Shown in pieces: positions 61,748-64,000 of a DNA stretch of 64,000 nt. Under the pieces are notes generated by a model. It made no database searches and was not told where the DNA came from. It saw only the letters and a list, made by a program, of their open reading frames with translations. Position 1 is the first letter of the stretch. Each line of letters starts with the position of its first letter. Both the position numbers and the translations under genes were made by a program. The DNA comes from Alteraquisediminimonas sediminicola (lineage in GTDB: Bacteria; Pseudomonadota; Alphaproteobacteria; Sphingomonadales; Sphingomonadaceae), in contig NZ_JAHXZS010000002.1 of assembly GCF_019740335.1 (NCBI RefSeq), forward strand, positions 62,001-126,000, given 5' to 3'.

Positions 61748-62928
61748 CCGAAAATCCTCGACACACGTTCAAGGCCGCGCACCAGCGCGTCCACATCTGT
61801 TTGATCATTATACAGGCCAAAGCTGGCCCGTGCGGTTGCAGGCACGCCCAACAATTCCATCAACGGCTGGGCGCAATGATGGCCCGCGCGGATCGCCACG
61901 CCCTCTTCATCGAGAATGGTCCCGATGTCGTGCGGATGCACGCCCTGCATCGCGAAAGACACGATCCCGGCGGCATCCTCCGGCCCGAATAATTGTACGC
62001 TGTTGAACTTGCGCAGCGCATCGCGCGTCGCCTGCACCAATGCGTGCTCATGCGCGCCAATCTTGGCAAGGCCGATCGCATCGACATAATCGATCGCGGC
62101 ATGCAGCCCAATCACCTCGGCAATCGCCGGGGTGCCTGCCTCAAACCGCGCGGGCGGCGGGGCATAGGTCGTTTTTTCAAACGTCACCCGGTCGATCATC
62201 GCGCCACCACCCTGATAGGGCGGCATTTGATCGAGCAAGTCACCCTTGCCCCACAATACGCCAATGCCGGTCGGGCCATATAATTTATGGCCGGAAAACA
62301 CATAGAAATCGCAATCCAGCGCCTGCACATCCACCGCCAGACGCGGCACGGCCTGACAGCCATCGAGCAGGATCTTCGCCCCGACTTTATGCGCCATCCG
62401 CACCGCGCGCGGCACATCCAGCACCGACCCCAGCACATTCGACACATGGGCCAAAGCGACCAATTTATGGGCAGGCGTCAGCATGGCTTCGGCGGCATCA
62501 AGGTCGATCCGGCCATCCGCCGTCAGCGGACAGACATCGATCTCCACCCCGATCCGATCACGCAACAACTGCCACGGGACAATATTGCTGTGATGCTCCA
62601 ACTGGCTGAACAGGATGCGATCGCCCTTTTGCAGCAGCGACCCAAAGCTATGGGCGACGAGATTGATCGCCTCGGTCGCGCCGCGCACGAACACGATCTC
62701 ATTTTCGGACGGCGCGTTGATAAACTGCGCCACCCGCCGCCGCGCGGCTTCAAACGCCATCGTCATATTTGCCGAGCGGGCATAAACGCCGCGATGCACC
62801 GTCGCATAATCGCGGCCCAGCGCATTGACCATCGCATCGATCACCGCCTGCGGCTTTTGCGCCGTGGCCCCAGTGTCGAGATAATGCCAGCCCCCCGCCA
62901 AACCGGGGAAATCAGCGCGAAACGTCAC
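61744..62928 (-). CDS. sufS: cysteine desulfurase SufS
   Basis: About 394 residues from GTG 62928, overlapping the sufD stop (GTGA). PLP-lysine in FSGHKLYGP (about 226), active-site cysteine in RAGHHCAQP (about 360). Typical group II NifS. It mobilises sulfur from cysteine for SUF. An N-terminal extension to 63114 is open but would overlap sufD. Confidence 0.93.
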   Translation of the reverse strand: MTFRADFPGLAGGWHYLDTGATAQKPQAVIDAMVNALGRDYATVHRGVYARSANMTMAFEAARRRVAQFINAPSENEIVFVRGATEAINLVAHSFGSLLQKGDRILFSQLEHHSNIVPWQLLRDRIGVEIDVCPLTADGRIDLDAAEAMLTPAHKLVALAHVSNVLGSVLDVPRAVRMAHKVGAKILLDGCQAVPRLAVDVQALDCDFYVFSGHKLYGPTGIGVLWGKGDLLDQMPPYQGGGAMIDRVTFEKTTYAPPPARFEAGTPAIAEVIGLHAAIDYVDAIGLAKIGAHEHALVQATRDALRKFNSVQLFGPEDAAGIVSFAMQGVHPHDIGTILDEEGVAIRAGHHCAQPLMELLGVPATARASFGLYNDQTDVDALVRGLERVSRIFG

Positions 62929-63662
62929 ACCAATTCTCCCAATTTCGCGAGTGCCGCCGCCTGCAATTCTTCTTCTGCCTCGGCGCCATCGAACACGCCC
63001 GCGACAAAGGCCTGCAACATCAGTCGCTTTGCATCCGCAGGCGTCAGGCCGCGCGATTCCAGATAGAACAGGCCCATCGCATCCAATTCGCCAATCGCCG
63101 CGCCATGGGCGCATTTCACGTCATCGGCGTAAATTTCGAGTTCCGGCTTGGCATTGGCAGTGGCGGCACGGCCCAGCAGCATCGCCTTGAACGACTGCAC
63201 GCTGTCGGTGTGTTGCGCCCCACGCGCGACCGCGACCTTGCCCAAATAGGTGCCGGTCGCCTTGTCGGCCATCACAGCGCGGATAGTCTGACGACTGGTC
63301 GCGCCCGGCTCCACATGATTGACGGTCGTCACGATTTCGAGAATCTGGTCGTCATTGCCGAGAATGACGCCGCCAAGATTGAAATCCGCCCCTTCATGCA
63401 AGATGACATCAAGCTCGATCCGGCCATAGGCCCCGCCCAAGGCCAGCACATGAAAATCGAACTTCGCCCCCTTATCGAGGTTGATCGCAAACTGCCGGAT
63501 TTCGGTCGCGCCTTGAGCGGCATCGACAATCAGATGACGCGCCGCCGTATCACCCGCCGCGACATTGATCCGCTCCGGGGCTGCCAGCGGCCAGAGACGG
63601 GCCACCGCGTCGATATCGGCATAGCGCCATGCCTCATCCCGGCGGGTGGGAAGTGTCGTCAC
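62925..63662 (-). CDS. sufD: Fe-S cluster scaffold subunit SufD
   Basis: A 245-residue SufD, shorter than E. coli SufD, with the UPF0051 core: [59 protein letters not shown]. It forms the scaffold with SufB and SufC. It overlaps sufC by 4 bases. Confidence 0.92.
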   Translation of the reverse strand: MTTLPTRRDEAWRYADIDAVARLWPLAAPERINVAAGDTAARHLIVDAAQGATEIRQFAINLDKGAKFDFHVLALGGAYGRIELDVILHEGADFNLGGVILGNDDQILEIVTTVNHVEPGATSRQTIRAVMADKATGTYLGKVAVARGAQHTDSVQSFKAMLLGRAATANAKPELEIYADDVKCAHGAAIGELDAMGLFYLESRGLTPADAKRLMLQAFVAGVFDGAEAEEELQAAALAKLGELV

Positions 63663-64000
63663 GCCGCGATCTCCGCATAGCCCTCGCGTTCGAGCTCCAG
63701 CGCCAGTTCCGGCCCGCCCGATTTCACGATCCGCCCTGCCGCCAGCACATGGACAAAATCCGGCTGCACATAATCGAGCAGGCGCTGATAATGGGTGATC
63801 AACAACACGGCCTTGTCCGGCTTGCGCATCACGCGGTTGATGCCCTCGCCGACCACGCGCAGCGCATCGATGTCGAGGCCGCTATCGGTTTCATCGAGGA
63901 TCGCGAGCTTGGGATCGAGAATGCCCATCTGGACCATCTCGTTGCGCTTTTTCTCGCCACCCGAAAAGCCGACGTTCACCGGGCGCTTGAGCATGTCCAT
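63659..64000 (-). CDS. sufC: Fe-S assembly ATPase SufC (3' part; 5' end outside window)
   Basis: The last 113 residues are present; the reading frame runs off the window end. The ABC signature [10 protein letters not shown], Walker [14 protein letters not shown] and the switch histidine in LLITHYQR are visible. The Walker A half lies beyond 64000. It powers SufBD. Confidence 0.93.
   Translation of the reverse strand: MDMLKRPVNVGFSGGEKKRNEMVQMGILDPKLAILDETDSGLDIDALRVVGEGINRVMRKPDKAVLLITHYQRLLDYVQPDFVHVLAAGRIVKSGGPELALELEREGYAEIAA

Noticed and set aside
63284-63294. TAGTCTGACGA, another match to TNGTNNNACNA
   Set aside because: It lies inside sufD coding sequence, far from any start, so it is taken as a chance match. 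It shows the motif alone is not proof of an operator.

Overview
This 64 kb stretch looks like chromosomal DNA of an alphaproteobacterium, most probably a member of the Sphingomonadales. It has GC-rich coding sequence, an SDHAF4 (DUF1674) gene beside a UbiH-type hydroxylase, glnK-amtB behind a sigma-54 promoter, a Tad/Cpa pilus operon, a SUF Fe-S operon and ubiquinone-type genes. Coding density is very high. I see no insertion sequences, phage genes, CRISPR arrays or rRNA. Two tRNA genes are present: Ser(CGA) and Glu(TTC).

Positions 1-16.4 kb hold a catabolic island, the most interesting part. One minus-strand operon (5798 to 2290) encodes a free-standing phosphohistidine swivel-domain protein, an unknown 200-residue protein, a pyruvate-phosphate-dikinase-like protein lacking the PEP/pyruvate barrel, and a biotin-carrier-like protein without the biotinylated lysine. 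A second minus-strand operon (15189 to 7500) encodes an unknown ~515-residue protein, a true biotin carrier, biotin carboxylase, a carboxyltransferase with altered active-site residues, an acyl/aryl-CoA ligase and a thiolase. Between them lie surE (a phosphatase) and a FadR-type GntR regulator in one plus-strand operon. The set fits a phosphorylate, carboxylate, dephosphorylate, CoA-activate and thiolytically cleave route for a (probably phenolic) methyl ketone, as known from the acv genes of Sphingobium SYK-6 and the hpe genes of Rhodococcus GD02 for acetovanillone and 4-hydroxyacetophenone. Near-identical 11-bp sites of the form TNGTNNNACNA sit in front of both operons and in front of a LuxR-type gene, so the cluster appears to be one regulon. 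A DUF7065-like protein and an APH-type kinase precede it.

Positions 16.4-32.2 kb are mostly housekeeping: tRNA-Ser, hspQ, a patatin-like lipase, glnK-amtB, tlyA, an MscS channel, mtgA, ispZ, ftsY, mtaB, dapF, a GGDEF-EAL protein, a UbiH-type hydroxylase, SDHAF4, htpX and rsmB (which may start at an AUU codon). Positions 32.2-39.5 kb hold cpaABCDE-tadBC. The motor ATPase gene cpaF, expected between cpaE and tadB, is absent and a 29-codon coupled ORF sits in its place.

Positions 39.5-64 kb carry a hydrolase, FAD oxidases, a flippase, polA, an FMN-dependent glutamate-synthase-like enzyme, an aldehyde dehydrogenase, recJ, tRNA-Glu, an RNase H-like protein, ctpA, a DsbB-like protein, coq7, a small unlisted membrane protein, purS-purQ, leuA behind a leucine-rich leader peptide, and sufT-sufS-sufD-sufC (sufC runs off the window end). 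All functions are inferred from sequence motifs and gene order read by eye; no database search was run.
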